Shown here piece by piece: positions 15,957-25,659 of a stretch of 64,000 nucleotides of DNA. Below the pieces are notes generated by a model, which was given only the letters and a program-made list of their open reading frames with translations, was not told where the DNA came from and made no database searches. Location of the stretch: NCBI RefSeq assembly GCF_007858255.1, contig NZ_VFEU01000018.1, positions 25,562 to 89,561 of the forward strand. The letters run 5' to 3'. The number at the start of each line of letters is the position of its first letter. Position 1 is the stretch's first letter. The stretch is from Pseudomonas rhodesiae. GTDB lineage: Bacteria > Pseudomonadota > Gammaproteobacteria > Pseudomonadales > Pseudomonadaceae. The position numbers were made by a program, and so were the translations under genes.

Positions 15957-18437
15957 TTAGAAACGGTAAGTGAGGTCGACGAGCAGGCGCAGATCGCGTT
16001 CGCGATCACCGTCGTAAGGTCGGCTGATCAGGCTCAGGTTGGCGCCGACTTCCAGTACATCGTTCCAGCGAAAGCGTTGGCCATAGCCGATCAGGCCGAC
16101 GCCGCCGGTGGAATAATCACGCTGGCTGTACGTACCCGCACCGACTTGGAACTGCTGACTCCACTGGGTCTCGTAGCGGTGGTAGAGCACATGGTTGACG
16201 TTGACGGTGGGCAACACGCTGAAGTCCGACTTCGGGTTGAAGTACACCGTGTCTTCCTTGCTGTTGCGGCTGGTGGCGACTTCCAGGCCCAGGTCCACTT
16301 GCACCTTCGGCGAGCTGTAGAGGCCCTCGCGGCCGGCGAGCAGGGCTTCGACGCGGTCGTTGCCGTCACTGAAGTGGGAGGGGCTGACGGACAACTTCCA
16401 CTCGCGGCTTTCATTGGCGCGCCAGCGGATAAACCCGCTGCCGCCATTGGCGGTGATGTCGGCATTCAACGCGCGCAACGGCGTGGTGGCGGCGAGGTAG
16501 TCGAGGCTGCCGCCGTATTGCCAGTGATCGTTGAGGTCATAGGCAAACGCTACGCGGGCGCCCTGTTTGGAACCAAAGCCGTAGGAGTGGTTGGACACCT
16601 CGGCTTCCAGGGTCAGGTCACGGGTGCGTCGCTCCACGCCGACGCGCTGCCAACGGTGGTGGCCGGTGCCTTCTTCAAAGTCGGCGGTGGCGTAACCAGC
16701 ACCGGCGAACAGGCGCCAGTCTTCGTCGATGGGCGGGGTGTAGATCACGCTCTCGATGCCCCAGTCACGGCTGCCGGCCACTGCGCCGGCATCGCTGTTG
16801 TTGCCGCCGCCGTAGCTTTTGCCGGTGTAGGCTTCAACGCGCAATTCGGCCATGTCGTGCACATTGCGCAAGCGGTTGAGGCGCTGCACCTGGCGACTGT
16901 CGGGGTTGCGCGCGACCACGTCGTCGGTGAGCACGTCGAGCTGGCGCCACTCCTGCAGGTCCATGGCGGTGTAAGCCTGGGACACTTCCAGGCCGATGTC
17001 GCGCGGGGCCTGGGCTTCGGTTTCTTTCAGAATGCCTTCGGCGCGGCGCGGCAGGTCGCGGGCGCGGTACATGTCGGCCTGGGCCAGGCGCAAGCCGACG
17101 TTGCCTGGGGCCTTGGCCACCAACGCTTCCAGGCTGGCTTCGCTGCCCGGCAGGTCGCCGCCGTAGACGCCGGACTGAGCGGCCAGTTGCTGGGCGTCCA
17201 TCCATGAATCGTTGGGGTTGCCAATCGGCAGGCCCTTGAGTTCGACCCGAGGTTTTTGGCTGTTGGCGAGGCTGCTAGCGACTTCGCGGGCTTGTTCGCC
17301 CTGATCGCTCTCTTGCAGGGCATAAAACAAGGCGGTGGTGTCTTCGACGCGATCATCCGGTTCGGCATCGGCGGCGCTCAGGGCCTGACGGTACAGCGGC
17401 TCGGCCTTTTCCGGCTGGCGTTGGTCCAGGTAGGACGCCGCCACCCAACGCACCGCGTAGGTGGGCAATTGCACGCCTTCGCGAGTCAAGGTTTCGTATT
17501 CGCGCACCACATCCGCCGTGCGCGCCCGAGCCTTGAGAGCGCCCAGGCGGTCGATGCGCCAGCGCACCACGTCATCGTGGGCGCTGGCGTCGGGGGTCCA
17601 GCGTGCGAGCAGGTTGTCGTACGCCTGCAGCGCACGGTCGGCGATCACGTAGCGCTCTTGTTCACTGCGGGTGGCGAACTCGGCCATGCGCACACGCTCG
17701 GCGGCCAGATCGCCTTCCAGGCGGCGTTGGGTAACCGCATCCAGCAGGCCCGGACGCTGGGCCGACAGACGCAGCGCGGCTTCCGGCAAGCGGGCCTTTT
17801 GCAGAGCGATGATGTATTCGCGGGCAACTTCCGGCTTATCGCCGGCACGCATAAACGCCTGATCGAATTCGAACAGCGCGTCGTAATTCAAGCCGGCACG
17901 GGTCAGCGCATAACCCAGGGCCATGCGGCGGTTGGGGTCGTCAGGCTTGGCGGCCACCAATGCACGGGTACTCTGCACCGCTTCGTTAGCCTTGCCGCCA
18001 TCGGCCTGGGTAAGGGCCAGGCCCAGTTGCAGGTCGATGTTGTTCGGTTCGCGCAGCAACGCCTGACGGTACACCGCCTCGGCCTGGGCCCACTGTTTCT
18101 GATTTCGATAGGTGCGCGCCACCGTGGCCAGCGCTTGGGTGCTGAGGTTGCGATGCTTGCCCTGGGCCTCGTAGACCTGCAGCACTTCGGCGTCCTGGCC
18201 GGCCCAACCGGCAATCACCAGGTGATCGCTGACCTGGCCAGGCGTCTGGCGCTCGGCGGACAACTGGCGCAATTGCGTAAGGGCGGGGGTGAAGTTGCCG
18301 TTGCGCGCCTGAATAATCAGCGCGTCATAGGCCGGATCGGCCAGGGCAAAAGCAGGCATCAGCAATTGGCTGCACAAGGCGACCCCGATAAGCAGTCGCA
18401 ACCGGCCTGATGCACTGAGTGGTGGGTTTGGCAACAT
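15957..18437 (-). CDS. pgaA: PgaA, PNAG outer-membrane porin with TPR domain
   Basis: From the ATG at 18437 (AAGGA about ten bases before it, then a normal signal peptide ending AFALADP) the protein has 826 residues; an in-frame extension to 18488 has no such support. The first roughly 520 residues are alpha-helical with TPR-like units (for example WAQAEAVYRQALLREPNNIDLQLGLALTQADGG). The last roughly 300 residues form a beta-barrel ending LRLLVDLTYRF, with a terminal Phe. In E. coli, PgaA exports deacetylated PNAG through the outer membrane and its TPR region binds PgaB. It leads the pgaABCD operon. Confidence 0.92.
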   Translation of the reverse strand: MLPNPPLSASGRLRLLIGVALCSQLLMPAFALADPAYDALIIQARNGNFTPALTQLRQLSAERQTPGQVSDHLVIAGWAGQDAEVLQVYEAQGKHRNLSTQALATVARTYRNQKQWAQAEAVYRQALLREPNNIDLQLGLALTQADGGKANEAVQSTRALVAAKPDDPNRRMALGYALTRAGLNYDALFEFDQAFMRAGDKPEVAREYIIALQKARLPEAALRLSAQRPGLLDAVTQRRLEGDLAAERVRMAEFATRSEQERYVIADRALQAYDNLLARWTPDASAHDDVVRWRIDRLGALKARARTADVVREYETLTREGVQLPTYAVRWVAASYLDQRQPEKAEPLYRQALSAADAEPDDRVEDTTALFYALQESDQGEQAREVASSLANSQKPRVELKGLPIGNPNDSWMDAQQLAAQSGVYGGDLPGSEASLEALVAKAPGNVGLRLAQADMYRARDLPRRAEGILKETEAQAPRDIGLEVSQAYTAMDLQEWRQLDVLTDDVVARNPDSRQVQRLNRLRNVHDMAELRVEAYTGKSYGGGNNSDAGAVAGSRDWGIESVIYTPPIDEDWRLFAGAGYATADFEEGTGHHRWQRVGVERRTRDLTLEAEVSNHSYGFGSKQGARVAFAYDLNDHWQYGGSLDYLAATTPLRALNADITANGGSGFIRWRANESREWKLSVSPSHFSDGNDRVEALLAGREGLYSSPKVQVDLGLEVATSRNSKEDTVYFNPKSDFSVLPTVNVNHVLYHRYETQWSQQFQVGAGTYSQRDYSTGGVGLIGYGQRFRWNDVLEVGANLSLISRPYDGDRERDLRLLVDLTYRF

Positions 18438-18640
18438 ATCGTGAGCTTCCTTACAGGGAAAGCTGTAACGATAGGTGGTCCTGAGCAATTCGCTTCAGGG
18501 TGCCGACGTCTCATGACCCGGCCTAGCTTTCCTGTGGTCACTATCGCCGAGGGCGGTGGGTAAAAGCGCAAATCAGAACAATTGTTCAGAATTGGATGAA
18601 GAAGGGGGATTTACGCGCGGCCCGCGAAGCAGCGCCGCTT

Positions 18641-18668
18641 GTGGCAAGGGAGCAAGCGCCCTTGCCAC
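18641..18668. repeat. Palindrome downstream of the DUF945 gene
   Basis: GTGGCAAGGG (18641-18650) and CCCTTGCCAC (18659-18668) are a perfect ten-base inverted repeat with an eight-base loop, placed just past the stop at 18680 and facing the pgaA promoter. It may be a REP-type element acting as a transcript end. No T-run follows, so it is not a classical intrinsic terminator. Confidence 0.55.
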
Positions 18669-18679
18669 ACGTGAGGCGA

Positions 18680-20176
18680 TTATTGCGCGCCGCTGACCGC
18701 GCCGACTTTGGACATCACAAAGCCGATGAACTGCTCGACGGTCATCTTCTGGCCGTTGAAGGTCACTTCATTGTTGGCGTAGTGCAGTTTGGACACCACA
18801 TCGCTGCCCACCAGGGTCGCCAGTTGTGTACCCACGGCCATACCGCTGACCATCTCGGCGGCCATCTGCGCTTGCTGCTCGATGGCTTTCGGGTCGGTCA
18901 GGCCGCCGGCCTGGGCTTGCAGGGCGGACACATCGGCGATCATTGGCTTGGACAGGGTCAGGTTGGCGTCCAGCAGCGACACCATCTGCTTGCCCAGTTC
19001 AACCGGCGGCAATTCCATCGACGCCGGTTTGGCCAGGTCCACCACCAGGCTGAACTTGCTTTCGCCATGGGTGGTTTTCAGCGACAGGTTTTCCACCGCC
19101 AGTTGCGGCTTGGCGGCCAACAGTTGGTTGACGTTGGCTTCGGCCAGGGTCTGCTCGGCTTCGGTCAATTGCAGTTCAGGCACGGGCTCGCCAGCGGCGG
19201 CCGCGGCTTGCACCGGCTGCATCTTGTCTTGGTAGAGCTTGGTCAGCACCAGCATGGCCGGGACGTCGACGTTTTTCATACTCAGCGCCATGGCGGCCGA
19301 GCCGACGGGTTTGCCCTTGTAGCCGATCTCGTCGATTTTGTAGTCGACGCGGCCGGCCAGGTTGTTGTCTGTGGTTTCGCTGGAGTCTTTCTGCTCAAAG
19401 CCTTTGAGCGAGATCACGTCTTTCTGCACGCCGACGGTGAACTTGGCGTCCGTCAGCTCCACGGTGTTCTGCCCGGTGTAGAAACCGAAGGTGGACTTGG
19501 CCAGGTTGCTGGCCACGGTCAGGCCGGCCAGTTCGGCTTCGAACGGCGCGCCCTGGGCGTCCACGGCGGCGACCTTGAGGCTGTTCATAAAACCGTCGGC
19601 TTTGACTTTCTGGCCTTCGGCGGTGCCATCGAAATTCAGGTTGGCGCCGGAGAAGCTCACCGAGGACTTATCGTCCTTGAACTCCAGGGGCAGCAGTTCG
19701 ACATTGCCGTTGACCGCGCGGGTATAGCCGATATTGGCCACGCCCTTGAGCGGCGAAGCGTCTTTGGCGGCAGCGAACCACTTCTCGGTGGTGGCGTTCT
19801 TTTCCAGCTCGTAGTGACTGGTGGCCATGACCGGCAGCCATTTAAGCGTGACCAGACGCGAGAACGGCAACGGGCCGTGTTCGATATGGTCGACGAACAG
19901 CAGCTCCGGGTTCGGGTTTTCTTCGCCGAACACCGGACCTTGCGCCTTCAAGCGGTAGTGCGCGGTGCTGCTGAACACACCGCGCTCCAGGGACACCAGT
20001 TCCAGGGCGACGCTGCCGTCGACGCCGGCCATGGAGGTTTGCAGTTCCTTGTTGGCGTTTTGGATCGCGGTCTGCAACACCGGCTCCAACTGCTTACCGG
20101 TGTACCAGGCGCCGCCTGCACTGACGACGCCCACGGCGACAACAAAACCCAAAAGAACGACTGCTGGCTTATTCAT
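18680..20176 (-). CDS. YdgA/DUF945 family protein
   Basis: The protein has 498 residues with one N-terminal membrane anchor (PAVVLLGFVVAVGVVSAGGAWYTG) and a long periplasmic part. The layout, with YTGKQLEPVLQTAIQ near residue 25, SLERGVFSSTAHYRL near residue 61 and repeated beta-rich segments, matches the DUF945 (YdgA) family of AsmA-like envelope proteins. Members of this family are widespread in gammaproteobacteria and poorly characterised; a role in the cell envelope is likely. It stands alone between pgaA and a small membrane-protein gene and is probably monocistronic. The start ATG is preceded by a leader of about 150 bases with no other gene. Confidence 0.8.
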   Translation of the reverse strand: MNKPAVVLLGFVVAVGVVSAGGAWYTGKQLEPVLQTAIQNANKELQTSMAGVDGSVALELVSLERGVFSSTAHYRLKAQGPVFGEENPNPELLFVDHIEHGPLPFSRLVTLKWLPVMATSHYELEKNATTEKWFAAAKDASPLKGVANIGYTRAVNGNVELLPLEFKDDKSSVSFSGANLNFDGTAEGQKVKADGFMNSLKVAAVDAQGAPFEAELAGLTVASNLAKSTFGFYTGQNTVELTDAKFTVGVQKDVISLKGFEQKDSSETTDNNLAGRVDYKIDEIGYKGKPVGSAAMALSMKNVDVPAMLVLTKLYQDKMQPVQAAAAAGEPVPELQLTEAEQTLAEANVNQLLAAKPQLAVENLSLKTTHGESKFSLVVDLAKPASMELPPVELGKQMVSLLDANLTLSKPMIADVSALQAQAGGLTDPKAIEQQAQMAAEMVSGMAVGTQLATLVGSDVVSKLHYANNEVTFNGQKMTVEQFIGFVMSKVGAVSGAQ

Positions 20177-20323
20177 GAAGTGACCTGATCAAATCCTGTG
20201 AGAAGTGGGCTGTCTTCCTTGAACCCTGCAAGGGTTGGCTCAAGCCCGCCGAAAACGGGGGGAAGATTAGCACTGGCGGCCTTAAACGGCGCAACCTTTC
20301 AGAGGCATCAGATCGCTACTGGT

Positions 20324-20956
20324 TCACGAATACTCCAATTCGATTTCATCGAGCTGGTGATCGAAGCTCTTCAAGCGTGCCGTCCAGGTGTACACCAGCA
20401 CCTCGAACTCGCGGTGGATCACGGCGTTGCCGGGGGTGTCGGCCTTGGGGTCGCAGAAGTCCAGCTGGTAGCGCTCGCGGGCCATCTGCGTGGCGACGTC
20501 GGACAATTCCCGCGCGTTATTGAGCCAATGCCGACCTTCGGCGACCTGCTTGTCGAGCACCACGCACTGTTTTTTCAGGGTTTCGAGGCTTTTTTCCAAC
20601 GGCGTGCCCGTCAGGTCGCCCATCACTTCCTGGAAGGTGCGCCCCGGCTGCCAGTAGCTGCCCCAGAAATAGCGGTCGAATACGGTTTCGACGCGGCGCA
20701 GTGCGACCTTGGTGTCCCAGATGGCCACGCGGGTCTTGCCTTGTTCGAGGAGTTTTTTCTTGATGCGTTGATTCTGGTAGGACGCCCAGGCCACCACGCC
20801 GATGGACAAAGTGCCGATCACCAGGCAGGCGCTGTCGAGAAACACCATGGCCTTGTCGAGTTGGTGGGAAAGCATGACGCCATAGAAATACGCGGCCGAT
20901 AACAGCACCAGTGCGAAGAGCACGCACCAGAAAGCGGGAGCATAAGGGTTTTTCAT
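20324..20956 (-). CDS. Uncharacterised membrane protein with two TM segments
   Basis: From the ATG at 20956 (GGGGA nine bases upstream; weaker in-frame starts exist to 20977) the protein has 210 residues. Two hydrophobic segments lie at the N-terminus (FWCVLFALVLLSAAYFYGVML and VFLDSACLVIGTLSIGVVAWASY), followed by a basic NQRIKKKLLEQGKTR stretch and a helical, soluble C-terminal domain. I do not recognise a family. It has its own transcription unit as far as can be seen, reading in the same direction as its neighbours, and nothing in the context points to a function. Confidence 0.7.
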   Translation of the reverse strand: MKNPYAPAFWCVLFALVLLSAAYFYGVMLSHQLDKAMVFLDSACLVIGTLSIGVVAWASYQNQRIKKKLLEQGKTRVAIWDTKVALRRVETVFDRYFWGSYWQPGRTFQEVMGDLTGTPLEKSLETLKKQCVVLDKQVAEGRHWLNNARELSDVATQMARERYQLDFCDPKADTPGNAVIHREFEVLVYTWTARLKSFDHQLDEIELEYS

Positions 20957-21048
20957 TATTGGAATCCCCATGAGCAAACGCGAGCAGTGTCAGGCGTGCG
21001 CCTGGCTCGAAAGCCACGGCGCCCGCCTGTCAAAGCATAGCTATTCGC

Positions 21049-22491
21049 TCAGGGTTTGCTGGACGCCGACGCTTGCGTTCGTCCGCTTTCCCAGCCGCCG
21101 CCCAGGGCCAGGAACAGGTCGATCTGGCTCATGGCGACCTGAGTGTTGGCCGCCGCCAGTTGAGCACGCATCTCGGTGTAAGTGCGCGTGGCCTGCAGGT
21201 CGGCCAGGAACGAGGCGCGACCGGCCTGGAAGAAGCGGTGGGTCTGGTCCGCTGCCTGCTGCGCCGATTGCTCGGCCTCGGCCAATGCGTCGCGGCGCTG
21301 CAGCACGGCGGTGTACTGGGCCAGGCCGGTCTGGGTTTCGCGGATCGCGTTGAGCACCACCCCATCGAAATGCGCCAACGCCCCCTGGGTGGCGGCTTCG
21401 GCTTCATGGATACGCGCGCGGGCGCCGTTGGTCGGCACGGTCCAACTGATCATCGGGCCAAAGCCCCAGCGGTTGGTCGCCGGTTGGCCGAGGTTATCGA
21501 GCAGGCCCACGGTGCCGACGCTGGCGCCGATGGCGATGTCCGGGTACAGGGCGCCGGTAGCCACGCCGATGCGCGCGGTGGCGGCGGCCAGTTGGCGTTC
21601 GGCCTGGCGCACGTCGGGGCGGCGCTTGAGCAATGTGGCACCGTCGCCCACCGGCAGCAATTGGGCGATGTGCGGCAACTCGGCGCAATCACCGGTGCCC
21701 GCCGGCAGTTGCTCCAGGGGTTTGGCCAGCAGCATCGACAAGCGATAGAGCCCCGCCTGACGCGCCGCCTGGTAGCGCGGCATCTCGGCGCGCAGGGATT
21801 TGTATTGGGTTTGCGAGCGCGTCACCTGGGTTTCATCGCCCCGGCCGGCATCGCGTAGGCGCTGGGTCAGCGTGGTGCTTTGCGCTTGCAGTTCCAGGGA
21901 ACGGTTGGCAATCGCCAGTTCTTCATTCGCCGCACAGATTTGCGTGTAGGAGCGCACCACGTCGGCCACCAGGGTGATGCGCGCGATGTCGGCGGCGGCC
22001 TGGGTGGCGTCGGCGCTGGCCTGGGCGCTTTCGATGCCGCGTTGCAAGGTGCCGAACAGGTCGAATTGATACGACGTGGTGATGCCCACGCTGCCGATGT
22101 TACCCACCGGGACTTTTTCCGACAGCAGGAAGGCTTCGCCGGATTCCTGCAAGCGTTGGGCCTCGGCCTTGGCGCCGGCACTCCAACCGCCGGCGGATTC
22201 GGCCTGCTGCACTTGATAGCGCGCGCGTTGCAGGTTGGCCGCAGCCACCCGCAGGTCGGTGTTGGAGGCCATGGCCTGGCGCACCAGTTCATCCAGACGC
22301 GGGTCGTTGTAGAGCTTCCACCAATCCGTCGGCACCGGCGCCGACACCACGTTCTTGCCATCGGACGGCAGTTGCCCTTGCAGATCGCCGCGCTTGACCG
22401 CGGCGGTGTCCGGCACCTGGTAATCCGGGCCGACCATCTGACAGGCCGACAGCAAAGAACCCAGGGCAACGATGGCTAACAACTGTTTCAT
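21049..22491 (-). CDS. NodT/OprM-type outer-membrane factor of a FUSC efflux operon
   Basis: This 480-residue lipoprotein (LLSAC, Cys17) has the RND-type outer-membrane factor pattern: MVGPDYQVPDTA after the lipobox, DWWKLYNDPRLDELVRQA, paired long helices rich in Ala/Gln, and two homologous halves ending in LFLALGGGW. It should form the outer-membrane channel for the pump made by the upstream genes. It overlaps the HlyD gene by four bases and is the last gene of the five-gene operon. The substrate is unknown; related operons of the AaeAB type export aromatic acids. Confidence 0.88.
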   Translation of the reverse strand: MKQLLAIVALGSLLSACQMVGPDYQVPDTAAVKRGDLQGQLPSDGKNVVSAPVPTDWWKLYNDPRLDELVRQAMASNTDLRVAAANLQRARYQVQQAESAGGWSAGAKAEAQRLQESGEAFLLSEKVPVGNIGSVGITTSYQFDLFGTLQRGIESAQASADATQAAADIARITLVADVVRSYTQICAANEELAIANRSLELQAQSTTLTQRLRDAGRGDETQVTRSQTQYKSLRAEMPRYQAARQAGLYRLSMLLAKPLEQLPAGTGDCAELPHIAQLLPVGDGATLLKRRPDVRQAERQLAAATARIGVATGALYPDIAIGASVGTVGLLDNLGQPATNRWGFGPMISWTVPTNGARARIHEAEAATQGALAHFDGVVLNAIRETQTGLAQYTAVLQRRDALAEAEQSAQQAADQTHRFFQAGRASFLADLQATRTYTEMRAQLAAANTQVAMSQIDLFLALGGGWESGRTQASASSKP

Positions 22492-23378
22492 GGCCGGGCT
22501 CCGGCCTTGGTCGAGTCGTCAATGATCGACACCGTGGCGGTACGTCCGGCGATCATGCGAAAGTCCGCCGGCACCTCATCAAAGGCAATGCGCACCGGAA
22601 TGCGCTGGGCCAGGCGCACCCAGCTAAACGCCGGGTTGACGTTGGGCAACAGGTTGGAGCCGCTGCTGCGGTCGCGGTCTTCGATGCCGGCGACGATGCT
22701 TTGCACGTGCCCATGCAAGCGGGCGTTGTCGCCGATCACGCGGATGTCCACCCCCATGCCGACGTGGATGCCGTCGAGCTTGGTCTCTTCGAAATAACCG
22801 TCGATATGGAACGAGTTGCTGTCCACCACCGACAGCACCGGGCGCCCAGCGGTGACGAACTCCTGAGTGCGCGGCGCGCGGTCGTTGACGTAGCCGTCCA
22901 CGGGGCTGCGAATTACCGAGCGGTCGAGGTTGAGCTGCGCCGAGTCCACCGTTACCTGGGCTTCGGCCAGGGCCGATTGGGCGCGGGCCACGCGAGACTG
23001 GCTTTCTTCCAATTGCTCGCTGGGCACCAGGTTGCCCAGGCCACGGTTGCGCTTATATTCGCGCTGGGCCTGGGCCAGGGTTTCCTGGCGGTCGGCCACG
23101 GCGGCCTGGGCCTGACGCAGGGCCAGCTTGAAGCGGTCCTGGTCGACGGCAAACAGCACCTGGCCTTTGCTCACCAGTTGGTTGTCGTGCACGTCCACGC
23201 GCTGGATCAGCCCGGACACGTCCGGGGCGATCTGCACGATGTCGGCACGGATATGGCCGTCACGGGTCCACGGCGCAAACATGTAGTACATGACCATGCG
23301 CCACACCACCACGACCGCAAAACTCACGATCAGCAGCGTCAGGACCACACGGCCAATAGTCAAAAACGGTTTTTTCAT
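22488..23378 (-). CDS. HlyD-type periplasmic adaptor (AaeA/EmrA-like)
   Basis: A 296-residue protein with an N-terminal membrane anchor (VVLTLLIVSFAVVVVWRMVMYY), then FAPWTRDGHIRADIVQIAPDVSGLI at the start of the first lipoyl half-motif, a coiled-coil hairpin, and the second half (RSPVDGYVNDRAPRTQEFV). This is the pattern of AaeA-type adaptors that link a FUSC pump to an outer-membrane factor. It overlaps both neighbouring genes by four bases, so translation in the operon is probably coupled. Confidence 0.88.
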   Translation of the reverse strand: MKKPFLTIGRVVLTLLIVSFAVVVVWRMVMYYMFAPWTRDGHIRADIVQIAPDVSGLIQRVDVHDNQLVSKGQVLFAVDQDRFKLALRQAQAAVADRQETLAQAQREYKRNRGLGNLVPSEQLEESQSRVARAQSALAEAQVTVDSAQLNLDRSVIRSPVDGYVNDRAPRTQEFVTAGRPVLSVVDSNSFHIDGYFEETKLDGIHVGMGVDIRVIGDNARLHGHVQSIVAGIEDRDRSSGSNLLPNVNPAFSWVRLAQRIPVRIAFDEVPADFRMIAGRTATVSIIDDSTKAGARP

Positions 23379-23584
23379 GTCATCAGGTATCGACTGAGTG
23401 AGTCCACCGCGCCCAGCAACAGCGCGTAGAGCCCCACATTGAACAATGCCCGGTGCCAGACCAGGCGATAGAAGTGGAGACGGGTCAACAACCCATGCAC
23501 CACCAGAAATAGCACGTACGTAATGCCCATCAGCACCAGCAGCGTGGGCAGGAACACCCCGCTGATATCCAGATCACCGATCAT
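23375..23584 (-). CDS. DUF1656 (AaeX-like) small membrane protein
   Basis: This 69-residue protein has two predicted membrane segments (FLPTLLVLMGITYVLFLVVHGLL and ALFNVGLYALLLGAVDSL) and the HFYRLVWHRALFN motif typical of DUF1656 (AaeX). The family is almost always found between a FUSC pump and its HlyD adaptor, as here, with four-base overlaps on both sides. Its function is unknown, though it is presumably an accessory subunit. Confidence 0.88.
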   Translation of the reverse strand: MIGDLDISGVFLPTLLVLMGITYVLFLVVHGLLTRLHFYRLVWHRALFNVGLYALLLGAVDSLSRYLMT

Positions 23585-25659
23585 AAAGGCGCTCCATCGG
23601 GTAGCGGCGCTTGCATCTCCGTGCCGCCAATGAATTCCACGCCGGGCAACAACGCCAGACGCAGGCCGGCCAGCGCATGCAGCAAATGCAGGCGGGTGTC
23701 GTCTTCGCCTTGCAGGCCCTGGCCGTTAAGGGCGCGGCGCGTGCGATCGAGGGTCATCAGCAGACCGCTTGGCGCGGGCAAGCGTTCACCCGCTTTCAGG
23801 CACGCCTTGAAGTAACCGCCCACACCCTCCACCACTTGGTTGAGCAGCACACGCGGCACGCCGAGGATGCGCGGCGAGTAGGCCAGCAGGTCCAACAGGT
23901 TGAGCGCCACGCGCAAATCGCGCAGGGCAATGCCGGTGTCCTGATTGGTCAGGGCCAGACGCGGCAGGTGCTGCATCAAACGGTCGAGCATCTGCACGGC
24001 CAGGTGCCGGTGCTCGGCCAGGGTCGCCGGCTCGGTCAGGCCGACGATGTCGTGCCAACTGAAGCGCGTCAGGCGCTTGGCCGCCAGTTCGGCGCCGAAC
24101 GGGCGCGCAATCAGCGTCCACACAAATGCGAAAAGCAGTCCCACGGGCCCGGCCAGGTTGACGTTGGCGAAGTTGAGGAAGTCGGCGTCGTAGGCGCCCT
24201 GGATGCTGATGAACGACGAGGTGTTAACCAGCGTCAGCAGCATGCCCAGGTAGAAGCGCGGCTGCACGGTCAGCGTGCCGATGCAGATAAACGGCACCGC
24301 GAACGCCAGCACCAGCATCGGAAAGTCGTGCAGGTTGGGCAGCACCAAAAACAGATAGAGGCTGGCAAACAGCACCGACATCGCCGTCCAGAAAAAGAAC
24401 CGGTAGATCTGCGGCGCGGGGTCGTCCATCGAGGCGAAGAAACTGCACGCGACGGCGGCCAGGATCACCGCGCTGCCGCCGTCGGTCCAGCCCAGCAGAA
24501 TCCACAGCACCGAGGCGACGATAATCGCGGTGACGGTGGAAAACGCCGAGTAGAACATCAGGCCACGGTCGAGGAACGGCGTGAGCCGGCCCAAGCGCCA
24601 GTGGCGATAGACGGCGCGCCAGGTGTCCTGGCTCTCGCAGTGGATGGCGGTTTGCAGGCTGCGGCAGTCCTGCCACAGGTCGACCCATTCGCCGAGGCGG
24701 TACAGCGCGTTGGAAAACAGCAAGGTGTGGCGATCATCCAGCGCGTCGCCCTTGGGCTGTTGGGCTTCGATCTGGTCACGCAGGGCACACCAACTGTCCA
24801 GGGACGGATTTTCGGCACTGCTTTGCAGCCACTGGGCGGTGGCGTCCAGCAGCGGCTTGAGGCGTTCGAGAAACTGCGGCGCGCGCTGTTCGACGGCGTA
24901 CAGCGCGTCATCCAGCTCCTCCACCACCGGCAGCAGGTGGATCATGCGCCCGCGCAGTTCTTTGGTATTGCGCACCGTCTGTGGACGCGCGCCTTCGTGG
25001 GGCAACTGGCCGATCATCAATTCCAGGGTGTTGAAGGTGGCGACCATGCCGCCGCGCAACGTGCTGATTTCGTCAGGCTGCACCGTGCGCGTCAGGAACC
25101 GCTGGCTGTAGACCTGCGCATCGGCAAACCACTTGGCCACCGAACCGTCGAACACCGGCGCCAGGCGTCGTGGCCAGAACATCGCGCCGACCACGGCGGC
25201 CACCACAATGCCGAGGAAGATTTCTTCGGTACGCGCTTCGGCCACGTCCCACACGGCCAGTGGGTTATCCACTACCGGCAGGGCAATCAACGGCAAGGTG
25301 TAGCCGGCCAGCATCAGCGCGTAGTTGTTGGCCGTGCGCAGGTGCATGGACAGAAACAGCAAGGTGCCCGTCCACAGCGCGATCACCACCACCAGGATGT
25401 ACGGCGATTGCACGAACATCGGCACAAAAAACACCGCCGCCGCCGCCCCCATCAAGGTGCCGATGGCGCGGTACAGCGCTTTGGAACTGGTGGGGCCGAC
25501 AAACGGGCTGGAAACGATATACACCGTGGCCATTGCCCAATACGGACGGGGCATCTGCATCAGCATGGCGATATACAGGGCGATCATCGACGCCGCGAAG
25601 GTGCGTACGCCGTAGAACCAGTCGCGGGCGGGCGGGAAACCGGTGAAAAATCCGTTCAA
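23581..25659 (-). CDS. FUSC-family inner-membrane efflux protein (AaeB-like)
   Basis: The 692-residue protein has two blocks of about six membrane segments, at residues about 15-160 and 365-510, each followed by a large soluble domain. This is the fusaric-acid-resistance/AaeB architecture. Landmarks are RDWFYGVRTFAASMIALYIA at the N-terminus and PYWAMATVYIVSSPFVGPTSSKALYRAIGT near residues 38-67. Members export aromatic carboxylic acids or fusaric acid; the actual substrate here is not known. Four-base overlaps link it to the marR gene upstream and to the DUF1656 gene downstream. Confidence 0.88.
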   Translation of the reverse strand: MNGFFTGFPPARDWFYGVRTFAASMIALYIAMLMQMPRPYWAMATVYIVSSPFVGPTSSKALYRAIGTLMGAAAAVFFVPMFVQSPYILVVVIALWTGTLLFLSMHLRTANNYALMLAGYTLPLIALPVVDNPLAVWDVAEARTEEIFLGIVVAAVVGAMFWPRRLAPVFDGSVAKWFADAQVYSQRFLTRTVQPDEISTLRGGMVATFNTLELMIGQLPHEGARPQTVRNTKELRGRMIHLLPVVEELDDALYAVEQRAPQFLERLKPLLDATAQWLQSSAENPSLDSWCALRDQIEAQQPKGDALDDRHTLLFSNALYRLGEWVDLWQDCRSLQTAIHCESQDTWRAVYRHWRLGRLTPFLDRGLMFYSAFSTVTAIIVASVLWILLGWTDGGSAVILAAVACSFFASMDDPAPQIYRFFFWTAMSVLFASLYLFLVLPNLHDFPMLVLAFAVPFICIGTLTVQPRFYLGMLLTLVNTSSFISIQGAYDADFLNFANVNLAGPVGLLFAFVWTLIARPFGAELAAKRLTRFSWHDIVGLTEPATLAEHRHLAVQMLDRLMQHLPRLALTNQDTGIALRDLRVALNLLDLLAYSPRILGVPRVLLNQVVEGVGGYFKACLKAGERLPAPSGLLMTLDRTRRALNGQGLQGEDDTRLHLLHALAGLRLALLPGVEFIGGTEMQAPLPDGAPL

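Noticed and set aside
14655..17207. 850-codon plus-strand frame opposite pgaB and pgaA
   Set aside because: Both minus-strand genes are clear family members; the opposite frame is His/Gly/Val-rich and has no start site.
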